Source: Dehalococcoidia bacterium (GTDB taxonomy: Bacteria > Chloroflexota > Dehalococcoidia > GIF9 > AB-539-J10). From it: DNA of 11,812 bases. Shown in pieces: positions 1-5,303 of this stretch. Below the pieces are notes generated by a model. It saw only the letters and a list, made by a program, of their open reading frames with translations. It was not told the DNA's origin and made no database searches. The first letter of the stretch is position 1. Each line of letters opens with the position of its first letter. Where the stretch lies: the NCBI GenBank assembly GCA_029859145.1, contig JAOUDT010000019.1, positions 1-11,812 on the forward strand, in the 5' to 3' direction. Made by a program: the position numbers and the translations under genes.

Positions 1-346
1 CCGCTTCGAAGCCGTCGATTTCAAAGACGGGGATATGGAAGGCTTCCACCAGCTGGTGCACCTTTTTTATCTGGCTTTTCAGTTCCTCGGGCGTGGCCGG
101 GCGCTGGGCTTTGTATTCCTCGAACATTTCATGTCTGAAAGTCGGAGTGGGACGGTCAAAGGCGATCGCCCAGTGAGTGGGCTTGAAATCAGCAAATACC
201 TTGAGCAGGGTACTAGCAAAGCCGAAGACGGCATTCACCAGCTCTCCTGTCTTGCGTTGGGTTAGGGGGGGCAGGGCGTGAAAGGCACGGTGCACCAAGG
301 CATTGCCGTCAAAAAGCAGTAACAGCGGTCCCTCTTCTTTTGCCAC
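1..346 (-). CDS. polA: DNA polymerase I, N-terminal 5'-3' exonuclease part (partial at left edge)
   Basis: Seen: the minus strand is open from a GTG at 346-344 to the window edge, giving about 115 residues. It starts VAKEEGPLLLLFDGNALVHR and contains AFDRPTPTFRHEMFEEYKAQR and, near the edge, EIDGFEA. Known: these are hallmarks of the flap-endonuclease domain of bacterial Pol I, namely the first metal-binding Asp in FDGN (D13), the FD...TFRHE segment, the YKAxR helical-arch motif and the start of the DGxEADD metal site. The enzyme removes RNA primers and fills gaps in replication and excision repair. The GTG start is chosen because homologues begin only a few residues before the LLLFDGN strand and the frame has no nearby ATG. 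No Shine-Dalgarno precedes it. A perfect TATAAT lies 6 bp upstream, so the mRNA may be leaderless. The polymerase domain, and whether a 3'-5' exonuclease domain exists, lie outside the window. Confidence 0.93.
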   Translation of the reverse strand, partial: MAKEEGPLLLLFDGNALVHRAFHALPPLTQRKTGELVNAVFGFASTLLKVFADFKPTHWAIAFDRPTPTFRHEMFEEYKAQRPATPEELKSQIKKVHQLVEAFHIPVFEIDGFEA

Positions 347-352
347 AATCTT

Positions 353-358
353 ATTATA
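353..358 (-). promoter_or_regulatory. polA -10 box (TATAAT)
   Basis: Reading the minus strand, TATAAT occupies 358-353, six bases before the polA GTG. Transcription would start about 7 bases downstream of the box, at or very near the GTG. No good -35 is visible at the expected 376-381, where the near-palindrome 367-391 sits instead. This could mean an activator-dependent or weak promoter. The hexamer is certain; the promoter role is inferred. Confidence 0.6.
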
Positions 359-360
359 CT
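355..360 (+). promoter_or_regulatory. candidate -10 box (TATACT) for the acyltransferase gene, overlapping the polA -10
   Basis: On the plus strand TATACT at 355-360 overlaps the polA TATAAT on the other strand, so one AT-rich core could load polymerase in both directions. A start about 7 bases downstream would be near 367, exactly where the near-palindrome begins, placing a stem-loop at the 5' end of the mRNA. There is no clear -35. An alternative is TAAAAT at 420-425 with a TG in the extended position, which would suit the later ATG at 446. Confidence 0.35.
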
Positions 361-366
361 ATCTAA

Positions 367-391
367 CCCTGAAAAACTCCGTTTTCCAGGG
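367..391. repeat. near-perfect inverted repeat in the divergent polA/acyltransferase promoter region
   Basis: Two 11-base arms (CCCTGAAAAAC and GTTTTCCAGGG) flank a 3-base centre, with 10 of 11 positions paired and one A/C mismatch. It covers the expected -35 zone of polA and the 5' end of a transcript from the plus-strand -10. It could be an operator or a 5' mRNA stem-loop. No regulator is identifiable from the sequence. Confidence 0.6.
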
Positions 392-415
392 GAGAGAGAC
401 AATAATGACCGGAAC

Positions 416-1213
416 ATGATAAAATCGAGCCCGAAAGATCGACAGATGGCAGATACCACTCAGACCAGCACGATCAGGCGGAGCCGTTTCTGGGAGATAG
501 ACCTCCTACGCACGAACGCCATCGTAGTCATGATAGCCTACCACACAATCCTTCTGATAGACTACTTTGGCATCCGCCAGACCACCCAGTATCTGTATCC
601 CTGGTTCCCGCTGTGGTTCACCTTTGGGGGAGGGACTTTCATCTTCCTGGCCGGTGCATCGGTCACAATCGCGCATTCCAGATCAAGGAAGATTTGGCCA
701 TTTGTGCGCAGGGGACTGCAGATATTCGCAATGGGCATGGGGCTTACTCTGGTCACATGGCTCATCCCTGGACCGGACTACGTCCAGTTCGGCGTACTAC
801 ACTTCTTCGGCATTGCATTCATGATCGCCCCATTCTTTCTAAGGTTCCGTTGGACCAACTTGGTTCTGGGTATTGCTCTCATGGTGATAGGTTTCTACCT
901 TAAGGAGATTCGCTTCGATTTCCCCTGGCTGTTCTGGCTGGGGCTGATGCCACACGGCTTTGGCTCAGTCATGGATTACATGCCGCTCCTGCCGTGGTTC
1001 GGCCTTTTCCTTGCCGGCATGTTCTTCGGCAAGATTCTTTACCCGCAAGGAAACAGAAGGTTCGATGTTCCTGATTTCAACGACAAGGTTGTCTCAGCTT
1101 TAACTCTGCCGGGAAGACATCCTCTAGTAATATACCTCGCCCAGTGGCCAGCAATTATTGGGGCCCTCCTCGTCGTGTTCCCTGCCTATGTCCGCCCCTA
1201 TTTCCCATTCTAA
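416..1213 (+). CDS. DUF1624 / heparan-alpha-glucosaminide N-acetyltransferase-like membrane protein
   Basis: Seen: 265 residues, mostly hydrophobic, with the N-terminal signature RFWEIDLLRTNAIVVMIAYH (residues 24-43), a FGGGTFIFLAGAS segment (70-82), FGVLHFFGIAFMI (125-137) and a C-terminal GRHPLVIYLAQWPAIIGALL helix (233-252). About eight membrane segments can be drawn. Known: this order is typical of the DUF1624 family related to human HGSNAT, which moves acetyl groups across a membrane onto sugars. H43 in the first membrane helix and H129 are candidate functional histidines. The real substrate is unknown; a cell-envelope glycan is an inference. Start: ATG at 416 overlaps the TGA of a 4-codon ORF (405-419, MTGT) that has a good Shine-Dalgarno (GGGGAGAG), suggesting translational coupling; ATG 446 (MADTTQ) is an alternative with no clear ribosome site. 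The last two bases of its TAA stop fall inside the left arm of the 1212-1362 element. Confidence 0.85.
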   Translation: MIKSSPKDRQMADTTQTSTIRRSRFWEIDLLRTNAIVVMIAYHTILLIDYFGIRQTTQYLYPWFPLWFTFGGGTFIFLAGASVTIAHSRSRKIWPFVRRGLQIFAMGMGLTLVTWLIPGPDYVQFGVLHFFGIAFMIAPFFLRFRWTNLVLGIALMVIGFYLKEIRFDFPWLFWLGLMPHGFGSVMDYMPLLPWFGLFLAGMFFGKILYPQGNRRFDVPDFNDKVVSALTLPGRHPLVIYLAQWPAIIGALLVVFPAYVRPYFPF

Positions 1214-1362
1214 ATGGGTCAGCTCTATTCTTCACAGTCTATGACGAATCAGAGGTGCAGGATAGATGCCTGTACTACATTTCCCAACTGCAGGGTCGGG
1301 GCTTGCATCCGGCCGACAAAGCATCATTCTGAACGAACGGGGAAGATAGAATTGACCCCTTT
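1212..1362. mobile_element. MITE-like / REP-type element with imperfect terminal inverted repeats
   Basis: Seen: a 22-base arm at 1212-1233 and a 21-base arm at 1342-1362 are imperfect inverted copies, about 18 of 22 positions matching with one gap. Both share GGGTCA, TCTAT and CTTC blocks when read inward from the element ends. The 108-base interior has no convincing ORF. Known, from memory: GGGTCA-rich palindromic ends of this kind occur around REP-associated (Y1) tyrosine transposases and the small non-autonomous elements they mobilise. The element fills nearly the whole space between the convergent acyltransferase and CPBP genes, ending 6 bases before the CPBP stop codon. No transposase is visible. 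No target-site duplication was identified. Confidence 0.5.
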
Positions 1363-1368
1363 CCCTTG

Positions 1369-1989
1369 TCAATTGGTGAAAAGGGCCATCATTATGTACA
1401 TGCCGAAGTGTATGATGAAGCAAGGCAGAAAAGATCTTGTCTTGTATGCCACGTAGCCAAAACCAAAGCCGCCGGGGATGCAGGCCAGCGTCTCCAGGAA
1501 TGGCTTCGCGAAATGGAGCAGTACGAAGGGAATGGCCTGCACAAAAATAGCGTTTTTGCCTATCGATTTTTCCAGGCCGAATAGCATATATCCGCGGAAC
1601 AGAAATTCCCAGGCAAGCATGTACAGGGCGGTATCCAAGAGCAGCTCGGGCCAGTCCATGGCATACCTGTGGTAGTAGGAGCGAAACTCGGGCATTTTAC
1701 TGGCCCCGTAGAGAATCAGCGCCATGCCGGCAAGGCAGGCCGGGATTAGAATTAGCGCCCATTTCCGGTTGCCAATGCGGATGCCGTAATCCCAGGGCTT
1801 GTCCCGAAAAAACAGCCAGCCCGCCGCCAGGGGGACCAGCACGTAATATATGAGCTGCGTTGCGCGGGGAAAGTCTATGTCTAGAGGGCGGTAACGTCCC
1901 AGGACCAATACCAGCGTGGATATGCCGACCGCCGCCACAAGGTTAAGGTCGTAGCCCTGCAACATCCTGTTCTTGATATACGTCTGCAT
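1369..1989 (-). CDS. CPBP-type (Abi/Rce1-like) intramembrane metalloprotease homologue
   Basis: Seen: 206 residues with about six hydrophobic segments. The C-terminal half carries the CPBP pattern: WEFLFRG (127-133) for motif 1, FVLLH (155-159) for motif 2, a KP..E...GG.G.GY.AY.T.S block (162-186) and IIHFGMY (192-198) for motif 3. Known: CPBP proteins are glutamate-type membrane proteases or non-proteolytic relatives, with motifs EExxxR, FxxxH and HxxxN/B; bacterial members act in prenyl-protein or peptide maturation and bacteriocin immunity. Odd: the first Glu of motif 1 is Trp and the Asn of motif 3 is Tyr (198), so catalysis is uncertain. ATG 1989 has no obvious Shine-Dalgarno; a later ATG (residue 9) follows an AGGA-like stretch. 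It stands alone, converging on the acyltransferase gene, with no peptide substrate gene in sight. Confidence 0.8.
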   Translation of the reverse strand: MQTYIKNRMLQGYDLNLVAAVGISTLVLVLGRYRPLDIDFPRATQLIYYVLVPLAAGWLFFRDKPWDYGIRIGNRKWALILIPACLAGMALILYGASKMPEFRSYYHRYAMDWPELLLDTALYMLAWEFLFRGYMLFGLEKSIGKNAIFVQAIPFVLLHFAKPFLETLACIPGGFGFGYVAYKTRSFLPCFIIHFGMYIMMALFTN

Positions 1990-2053
1990 TTCAGTCGGGA
2001 CGGATTACATCTTCTTCTTGGTGCCTGATTCCCAAGTGTCATCCAATGCTAGT

Positions 2054-2062
2054 AGTGTACCA
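2054..2062 (-). promoter_or_regulatory. candidate extended -10 promoter for the CPBP gene
   Basis: On the minus strand TGGTACACT runs from 2062 to 2054: a TG motif, one base, then TACACT. Transcription would begin near 2047, leaving a leader of about 58 bases before ATG 1989. No -35 is recognisable, as expected if the extended -10 is sufficient. Confidence 0.35.
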
Positions 2063-2126
2063 CAAACGACTTACTGACCAGTCTGCCCACGCAGCAATCA
2101 GCCAGTTTTGACGGTTGACATCTAAA

Positions 2127-2154
2127 CTGAAATCAGAAAGACTGTTGATTTCAG
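2127..2154. repeat. perfect 9-bp inverted repeat / hairpin
   Basis: CTGAAATCA (2127-2135) and TGATTTCAG (2146-2154) are perfect inverted copies around a 10-base loop. No T-run follows on either strand, so it is unlikely to be a terminator. It overlaps the only -10 position available to the TTGACA at 2115-2120, so an operator or leader stem is the best guess. Confidence 0.5.
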
Positions 2155-2401
2155 GGGCGTCCGACAGAGAAGACTCTCATAATATCTTTCTTATGGCGAA
2201 GAAACATCGTCTACAGCGATTTCCAAGGTTGCATAACATGAGGGCCTCCATGAGTTCGTGCGGACAGGTCCGTGAGCATTAGCTGTCGACATTTAGTAGA
2301 TACGTACTGTGAAGGGGGTGAGAGTTATTGGGAAAATGTGGTTCTATGGGTGCTGTCAAGCTTTCTTATGTGGAAAGAATCTGAAAAGGGAGGGTGAAGA
2401 A

Positions 2402-2539
2402 ATGACTCTAAAGAAACATGGTATTGTTGCTCTAGTGACAATCATGGTGTTGGTGTTGTGCGTGGGGAGTTATGTTCCTGTAGCCGCTTCTGACTTATCT
2501 GGTTCGCCTGAGTACACACCGGGGCTTCACACTGGTTGA
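2402..2539 (+). pseudogene. signal-peptide fragment of the secreted esterase, ended by an in-frame TGA
   Basis: Seen: ATG 2402 follows a strong ribosome site (AGGGAGGGTGAAGAA) and opens a classic export signal: positive MTLKKHG, hydrophobic core IVALVTIMVLVLCVG, then VPVAAS with a likely cleavage after AAS or nearby. The frame continues DLSGSPEYTPGLHTG and meets TGA at 2537-2539. The esterase reading frame resumes in the same phase at the very next codon (ATG 2540). Known: enzymes of this esterase family are normally secreted, with the signal peptide in the same polypeptide. Inference: this is the true N-terminus of the downstream enzyme, cut off by a point mutation, a sequencing error or read-through. 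Alone it would encode a 45-residue peptide with no function I can name. Confidence 0.75.
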
Positions 2540-3979
2540 ATGAATGAGACGTATACTGACTGGAATAACGTCACTTGGTCTTGTAACCGCACGTTTCTAT
2601 ACTATATTCCATCCAGTTACAACAATTCAACGAAGGTCCCCCTGTTGTTTTCGTTTCACGGCCTGGGCAGCACGGGAGATCAGCAGAGAGATCTAAGCAG
2701 GTTTGATGAACTTGCCGAACAAGAAGGGTTTATTGCCGTGTTCCCCGATGCCACGAATTTACCTAGAGAGGGCAACCCCTGCAACGCGACTTTGCCACCG
2801 CTCACCGGTGCAGAAATCCAGTGGAATCTCGGTGCAGGGTCGTTACAATATTGCGCAGGTGTTGATGATGTCGGATTCGTTGTCGACATGGTTGATTGGT
2901 TTACAACCCACTATGCGATTAATGCAAGCGAGATCTACTCCACGGGCATGTCCGACGGCGCCCTGTTCTCATATTTACTGGCCTTTAACCTGACGGGCAC
3001 GTTTGCAGGCATCGCACCGGTTTGTGCACCAATGCCGTGGGGCTTCGCGAACCTCACTGCCCCTCCGATAACCGTGATTTTGATGATGGGCACATCCGAC
3101 CCAATCCTTTCTTATTATGGCTATGGCGGTACGGGCGGCAATGTGACTCTTTCTGCCGATGAGACTATCGCTTTCTGGTGTAATATCGACGGGATATCTA
3201 ATTCTACCGTGCCAGTGGAGACCGTATGGGGAGCAACTTCCTCAGACGCGACCGAAGTTCATCGCTATATCTACAGCGGAGGAACGAACGGGACCGAGGT
3301 GATATTGTTCAAGGTTGTAGGCGGCGGGCATACTTGGCCCGGCGGGGTCCTATATAGTCCATATGTTGGCGCCGTCACCACTCACATTGATGGCAGTGCC
3401 TATTTATGGAAACACTTGCCGCCACAAAAATCTCTCCTGACGATACGCACCTCTATCGGTGGCGGGGCAACCACTCCTGGCACCACGACATTCGCCAATG
3501 TCAATAGCGACGGAAGATATGTGTCCTTCTATCCCGGCAGCGGTTCCCATGTGGTCAACCTTGTGGGCACTCCACTAAATGATGCCTTCGAGTTTACCAA
3601 CTGGACTGGCGATGTGAGTACCATCGCCAATCCCAATGCGGCCAACACCACTATCACTATCACTCCGAACGGGGACTACGAGATCAAAGCTAATTTCCAG
3701 CTCAAGTCGACGCCTCCGCCAAGTGGGGGATGCTTCATCGCCACTGCGGCCTATGGCACTCCCACTGCTAAACAGCTTGATGTGCTACAAGCCTTTCGTG
3801 ATGACGTATTGCTGAAAAGCGCGGTGGGCTCTCGACTTGTCGACTTCTATTATCGGGTCAGCCCTCCTATCGCAAACTTCATATCAGAACATAACTTTGT
3901 GAGGACGCTGGTCAGAGAGCTTCTGGTTGATCCCATTGTTCGGGTGCTTGAAGCTACAGGAAATATGTGGCGGAACTAG
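2540..3979 (+). CDS. PHB-depolymerase/feruloyl-esterase-like hydrolase with InlB-type domain and CFI-box C-terminus
   Basis: Seen: 479 residues in the same phase as the signal peptide at 2402-2539, separated by one TGA. Residues 1-290 are an alpha/beta hydrolase: HGLGSTGDQ (40-48, oxyanion side), nucleophile S138 in GMSDG, D187 in GTSDP and H264 in GGGHTWPGG, a complete triad in the order of the PHB depolymerase/LpqC family. Residues 299-388 match the divergent InlB B-repeat style (LTIRTSIGGGATTPG ... FTNWTGD ... IKANFQ). After a PPPSGG linker, 397-479 form a CFI-box C-terminal domain (GCFIATAAYGTP, then FRD..LL...G..LV.FYYR.SPPIA.FI). Inference: an exported or surface esterase on polymers or plant-type esters, the CFI-box tail perhaps serving sorting or anchoring. 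No ribosome site precedes ATG 2540, so this half is unlikely to be translated efficiently by itself. There are 14 N-X-S/T sequons. A strong terminator follows at 4071. Confidence 0.85.
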   Translation: MNETYTDWNNVTWSCNRTFLYYIPSSYNNSTKVPLLFSFHGLGSTGDQQRDLSRFDELAEQEGFIAVFPDATNLPREGNPCNATLPPLTGAEIQWNLGAGSLQYCAGVDDVGFVVDMVDWFTTHYAINASEIYSTGMSDGALFSYLLAFNLTGTFAGIAPVCAPMPWGFANLTAPPITVILMMGTSDPILSYYGYGGTGGNVTLSADETIAFWCNIDGISNSTVPVETVWGATSSDATEVHRYIYSGGTNGTEVILFKVVGGGHTWPGGVLYSPYVGAVTTHIDGSAYLWKHLPPQKSLLTIRTSIGGGATTPGTTTFANVNSDGRYVSFYPGSGSHVVNLVGTPLNDAFEFTNWTGDVSTIANPNAANTTITITPNGDYEIKANFQLKSTPPPSGGCFIATAAYGTPTAKQLDVLQAFRDDVLLKSAVGSRLVDFYYRVSPPIANFISEHNFVRTLVRELLVDPIVRVLEATGNMWRN

Positions 3980-4070
3980 AATGATGTAGAGTGCCCGGTC
4001 ATACAGAAGTCCACCCATTGATACGAAGGTGAGATAGAGCCCAGCAAAGGACATCACACTTGTCGCACCC

Positions 4071-4105
4071 AGAGCAGACCGTGCCTTGACACGGTCTGCT
4101 CTTTT
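4071..4105 (+). terminator. strong intrinsic terminator downstream of the esterase
   Basis: A perfect 13-bp stem (AGAGCAGACCGTG / CACGGTCTGCTCT) with loop CCTTGA is followed by a T-run ending TTTT then ACT. It lies about 90 bases after the esterase stop and 37 bases before the next -10. On the minus strand no T-run follows, so it acts on plus-strand transcripts and insulates the following operon. Confidence 0.85.
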
Positions 4106-4141
4106 ACTATCGTCCTCTCCACATTCAATAGCGGGGCGGCG

Positions 4142-4150
4142 TGATATAAT
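4142..4150 (+). promoter_or_regulatory. extended -10 promoter of the lipoprotein/JAMM operon
   Basis: TGATATAAT carries a consensus TATAAT (4145-4150) with the TG extension one base before it. The region 17 bases upstream has no good -35. The predicted start near 4157 gives a leader of about 66 bases containing the two hairpins at 4165-4209. Confidence 0.65.
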
Positions 4151-4164
4151 AGACACAAAATAAG

Positions 4165-4209
4165 ATTTTGGGAAACCAAAATATCACCCTCGTGGCCCCG
4201 GTACGAGGG
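4165..4209 (+). promoter_or_regulatory. two-hairpin 5' leader ending at the ribosome binding site
   Basis: Hairpin 1 (4165-4182) has a 7-bp stem ATTTTGG/CCAAAAT closed by a GAAA loop of the GNRA type. Hairpin 2 (4187-4209) has a 7-bp stem CCCTCGT/ACGAGGG with a 9-base GC-rich loop. The Shine-Dalgarno GGAGG (4212-4216) starts three bases after hairpin 2, which could therefore tune ribosome access. No U-run follows either stem, so attenuation by termination is not indicated. I recognise no known riboswitch class. Confidence 0.5.
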
Positions 4210-4222
4210 AAGGAGGTAGGAA

Positions 4223-4534
4223 ATGCAAAAAAGGAGATGCAAAGTGTGGCTGCTAGTGGGGACAGCAATAGTAAGCCTGATGTTCACCTTTGCTGGCTGT
4301 ACAGGTGAAGGCGGAGCTGGTATCACCCTTGAGCAGGCAATCACGATCGCCACTCAAGCAGTGGAGAACGATGGGGTAATGTCTCTGGATGGCCGTGATA
4401 CGCGGTCTACGGAGGAAGCAACCTATTGGCACATTTACTTCCCGTATACTTCGCCGGTACTGCGCGGCGGTGAGCCTCATGTCCTGGTGGACAAATCGAC
4501 CGGCGATGTTATCGACCTCTATTACACCGAGTAA
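4223..4534 (+). CDS. small lipoprotein, PepSY-like or NTF2-type-immunity-like
   Basis: Seen: 103 residues. A basic start (MQKRRCK), a hydrophobic stretch and a lipobox FAGC with C26 mark a lipoprotein signal, so the mature protein should be about 78 residues anchored at the membrane outside the cytoplasm. The mature part reads ITLEQAITIATQAV, then ATYWHIYFPY, then GGEPHVLVDKSTGDVIDLYYTE. Known: an amphipathic helix followed by strands ending in a (V/I)DK.TG.V pattern is shared by PepSY domains and by small NTF2-fold immunity proteins; I cannot decide between them. ATG 4223 has an ideal GGAGG six bases upstream. Context: first gene of a likely operon, 56 bases before the secreted JAMM-type protein, so an inhibitor, chaperone or immunity role for that protein is possible but inferred only from position and size. 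Confidence 0.7.
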   Translation: MQKRRCKVWLLVGTAIVSLMFTFAGCTGEGGAGITLEQAITIATQAVENDGVMSLDGRDTRSTEEATYWHIYFPYTSPVLRGGEPHVLVDKSTGDVIDLYYTE

Positions 4535-4590
4535 GTGAAGCCTTACCAGACACAGGACTGCTTTAAATGTCAATGGGAAAAGGAGGAAAT

Positions 4591-5115
4591 GTGAAAGTCA
4601 AAACGAGACTGTTCATAGCGATATTCTGTGTGCTACTAGCCTGTCTTTCCTGGAGTCCGGCCGTCCTTGCCCTGCCTGCTACCATCGAGGCAGCGGGTGA
4701 CCCCGCTATTGCTGGGCAGATTGGTGCCCTGGCAACCAACAAGACTCCGGAGGAGATAGCCAATGACCCCGTTGTCAAGGCAGCGATTCAGGCAGCTTGG
4801 GAAGATTCAAGTGCAGACAATGCTACCACGCGACATGAGGAAGGAGGGTGGATCTACGAAGACGCGGACGGGAATCTATCAGTTCAGCGTTGGCCTTCCG
4901 GCAACCGTAGCAGTATCGACGCTCCGCCCCCTACTCCACCGCCAGGCGGACAAGTGGTTGGCGAGTTCCATACGCACCCCAATTGGCAACCGCCGGATGG
5001 CAAAGACGAAGATGGCAAGACATGGAAGCAAGGACCCAGCGATTCAGATAAGAATGCCAAAACGCCAGGTACCGTTGGTATAATTAAGGACAGATCCGGC
5101 ACACAGACGTATTAG
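4591..5115 (+). CDS. secreted JAB/JAMM-type (DUF4329-like) putative metalloprotease
   Basis: Seen: from GTG 4591, 174 residues. Residues 1-27 are an export signal (VKVKTRLFIAIFCVLLACLS..SPAVLA). A helical segment with PEEIANDPVVKAAIQAAWEDS follows, then the JAMM-like core: E83/E84 in HEEGGWIY, a proline-rich insert (APPPTPPPGG), GEFHTHP with H127 and H129, and GPSDSD with S150 and D153, ending in a strand GIIKDRSGTQTY. Known: E...HxHP...SxxD is the zinc-binding and catalytic set of JAB/JAMM proteases; similar short domains (DUF4329, toxin-JAB) form the tails of polymorphic toxins. Inference: an exported zinc peptidase or toxin-like effector. GTG 4591 is preferred over ATG 4567 because AAAGGAGG ends four bases before it and the signal peptide then starts correctly. 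The protein stops right at the final strand, slightly shorter than I would expect. Confidence 0.75.
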   Translation: MKVKTRLFIAIFCVLLACLSWSPAVLALPATIEAAGDPAIAGQIGALATNKTPEEIANDPVVKAAIQAAWEDSSADNATTRHEEGGWIYEDADGNLSVQRWPSGNRSSIDAPPPTPPPGGQVVGEFHTHPNWQPPDGKDEDGKTWKQGPSDSDKNAKTPGTVGIIKDRSGTQTY

Positions 5116-5247
5116 ACGAAAATGGCAGGAAGCGAGAGTAAGGTTCAGCGAGGCCGATAAGGATTCTCTAGGTAGTCGTAAGCTTCCTGACATAATCTGC
5201 GGCGCGTCATATCGTATTTTGGATCGGGTAGCTAAAGCTGAGAATAG

Positions 5248-5303
5248 GTAGTGCAGGGTCTTTGGCACTACTGAGGTCGTTGCCGGTTAGCCGGCGACGA
5301 CCT
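5248..5303 (+). terminator. tandem hairpins after the JAMM gene, possible U-tract-less terminator
   Basis: Hairpin A is a perfect 7-bp stem GTAGTGC/GCACTAC (5248-5254 with 5265-5271) around a 10-base loop. Hairpin B starts two bases later: a 13-bp stem (5274-5286 with 5291-5303) with one T/G wobble and a TTAG loop. Only a weak T-rich stretch follows, so intrinsic termination is possible but not textbook; transcript-end protection is an alternative. Strand is assigned from the neighbouring gene. Confidence 0.45.

Larger units (their letters stand above)
1990..2401. other. non-coding divergent region between the CPBP and esterase genes
   Basis: No gene can be supported here. It holds the candidate CPBP promoter, a consensus TTGACA at 2115-2120 on the plus strand whose only -10 at correct spacing is a poor AAGACT (2138-2143), a perfect 9-bp hairpin at 2127-2154, and an unsupported 29-codon ORF at 2193-2282 with no ribosome site. 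An open frame in phase with the esterase signal peptide extends up to a GTG at 2309, but the strong Shine-Dalgarno lies just before ATG 2402, so 2309-2401 is more likely untranslated leader. Confidence 0.6.

Noticed and set aside
2193..2282. 29-codon plus-strand ORF in the CPBP/esterase gap.
   Set aside because: No ribosome binding site and no recognisable feature in the peptide.
2537..2575. Selenocysteine at the in-frame TGA, helped by a small GACGT/ACGTC inverted repeat downstream.
   Set aside because: The stem is only 5 bp with a 15-base loop and lacks bacterial SECIS features, and the TGA lies in a variable linker rather than at an active-site position.
3884..4156. Minus-strand ORF with hydrophobic stretches overlapping the esterase 3' end.
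   Set aside because: It runs antisense through the CFI-box coding region and the terminator stem, with no promoter or ribosome site supporting it.
5076..5084. Extended -10-like TGGTATAAT near the end of the JAMM gene.
   Set aside because: It lies within codons for a Gly-Ile-Ile strand, has no -35, and no downstream gene with a start codon uses it.
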